Of a DNA stretch of 64,000 nucleotides, positions 63,233 through 64,000 are shown piece by piece. Origin of the DNA: an uncultured Acetobacteroides sp. Its GTDB lineage: Bacteria; Bacteroidota; Bacteroidia; Bacteroidales; ZOR0009. Both the position numbers and the translations under genes were made by a program. Below the pieces are notes generated by a model. That model saw nothing but the letters and a program-made list of their open reading frames with translations. It ran no database searches and was not told the origin of the DNA. The stretch is from assembly GCF_963678165.1 (NCBI RefSeq), contig NZ_OY782755.1, positions 1,550,001 to 1,614,000 of the forward strand, in the 5' to 3' direction. Within the stretch, counting starts at the first letter, position 1. Each line of letters begins with the position of its first letter.

Positions 63233-63271
63233 GAAAAAAGCAAGGGTGCCTCGCGAACGGGACACCCTTGG
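63233..63271 (-). terminator. Terminator of outer-membrane barrel gene
   Basis: The stem CAAGGGTG/CACCCTTG with a loop of about 14 is followed by six T on the minus strand, 30 bases after the stop at 63300. Confidence 0.8.
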
Positions 63272-63299
63272 GTTTAGCAAATAATATAGTAACCGTTTC

Positions 63300-64000
63300 C
63301 TACTTGCCGGTTCTGTTCTGCTCCTCCTCCGAGCTGGTGCTGCGCTGGCGGGCTGCCTTTACATCGCTGCTGCCAAAGCGGTAGGTGAGCGAAATGTTGA
63401 ATCGCTGGCTGCTCCAGGTGTTTCTGGTGTAGAGGTCCATGCCGTTGTACCGGGCAGTTGCCCTGCTGCTGGTGGTTTTGAAGAGGTCGTCGACGGAGAG
63501 CTTGGCGGTTAGCTTGTCGCTAAGGAACTTCTTTTGCAGGCCGATGTTTACGGCATATCGGGGTTTTATGTCGATAAGGCCGTAGGACATGGCGCTGCTG
63601 TAGGTTCCCATCACCTCGAAGATGTACTGCTTGGGCAGGATGAAACTGTTGCTGGAGTAGATCATGTACATGACCTTGATGTTGCCCGATTCCTTGCCGT
63701 TGTTCGATGTATTGATGTTACCCGTTTCCTTGCTGTTGCAGTTGTAGTCGTTGTACATCGCCGTGATGTTGTTGTTGGTGCGGAACCATGAGATGGGGTT
63801 GAGGTTGGCGCTAACGTTGAGGGTAACGCTGTTCAGTTCGTCGAGGTTGCGCTTGTAGATCCTGGTGGGCTTTATAGCCTGTGGGTTGTTGGGGTTGGCC
63901 ACCTCTTCGAGCACCTCGTTCTGCACGTCCTTGGTATGCGAGTACCCAACGCTGGTAAACACCTTGTTCCTCCAGGCATGGCTCAACTCGATGTTGTCGG
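63300..64000 (-). CDS. Outer-membrane beta-barrel protein (TonB-receptor-like), 3' part
   Basis: The frame is open from the stop at 63300 to the right edge, about 233 codons; the 5' part is outside. It shows repeated amphipathic strands (NSVTLNVSANLNPISWFRTNNNITAMYNDYN, QYIFEVMGTYSSAM, PRYAVNIGLQKKFLSDKLTAKLSVDDLFKTT, QRFNISLTYRFGSS) typical of the C-terminal barrel of the OMP_b-brl_3 family. These are often found in Bacteroidota TonB-dependent receptor-like proteins. A short charged tail follows the last strand. Confidence 0.8.
   Translation of the reverse strand, partial: DNIELSHAWRNKVFTSVGYSHTKDVQNEVLEEVANPNNPQAIKPTRIYKRNLDELNSVTLNVSANLNPISWFRTNNNITAMYNDYNCNSKETGNINTSNNGKESGNIKVMYMIYSSNSFILPKQYIFEVMGTYSSAMSYGLIDIKPRYAVNIGLQKKFLSDKLTAKLSVDDLFKTTSSRATARYNGMDLYTRNTWSSQRFNISLTYRFGSSDVKAARQRSTSSEEEQNRTGK

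Overview
The window looks like a chromosomal segment of a Bacteroidota bacterium, most likely order Bacteroidales. Promoters upstream of several genes match the Bacteroidota sigma-A -7 element TAnnTTTG. Many lipoproteins are of the Bacteroidota type. The gene content is also typical: PlsC-GNAT aminolipid synthase, NfnAB, AsmA-GT51 transglycosylase, TamB divergent from TsaD, a GldI-like FKBP lipoprotein and extended CsgG. The genus cannot be determined from sequence alone.

Layout. 1-607: 5' part of an AAA ATPase gene running off the left edge. 608-2.1 kb: a 41-bp tandem array and the first DUF6261-like gene. 2.2-7.1 kb: a lipoprotein, the ribosomal ABC-F factor ettA and a tandem pair of secreted paralogs. 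7.2-17.6 kb: acyltransferase fusion, sugar MFS transporter, CBM9-like protein, biotin-dependent carboxyltransferase with two biotinyl domains, a 21-bp repeat array, an HI0933-type flavoprotein and a membrane-anchored glycosyltransferase. 17.8-24.7 kb: housekeeping genes (tsaC/sua5, yebC, four tRNAs, ribH, TPR protein, recF with a DciA-like gene, ndk, nrnA). 24.7-28.6 kb: three FKBP lipoproteins, a tetrapyrrole-type methylase and an MBL hydrolase. 28.7-29.9 kb: second DUF6261-like gene and its array. 30.2-39.7 kb: small membrane protein, class II photolyase, FKBP protein, DHOD-like protein, uracil permease, CPBP protease, nfnB/nfnA and a REC-PAS-LuxR regulator. 39.8-51.2 kb: a curli (functional amyloid) locus. 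52.3-64 kb: aminotransferase, pgeF, tonB-like, tamB, tsaD, yaaA, a 42-bp array, glpQ-like and the 3' part of an outer-membrane barrel gene.

The curli locus is the most coherent multi-gene system. It has an operon csgE-csgF-csgG plus a CarboxypepD-reg/FN3/propeller lipoprotein, and three separately transcribed curlin genes. One curlin has about 20 near-regular 22-residue repeats and two are interrupted; of those two, one is His-rich and the other carries eight cysteines. All three curlin promoters carry the same upstream box, ATGGAAATACCTAATTG, exactly 21 nt before a perfect TAnnTTTG. A LuxR-family regulator whose receiver lacks the phospho-aspartate lies at the end of the csg operon, facing it. 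A third DUF6261-like gene sits between two curlin genes.

The least explained signal is a set of five tandem arrays. They have unrelated sequences but periods of 21, 41 or 42 bp. All three 41-bp arrays lie directly upstream of the three DUF6261-like genes, which suggests a functional link between this protein family and phased, non-coding repeats.
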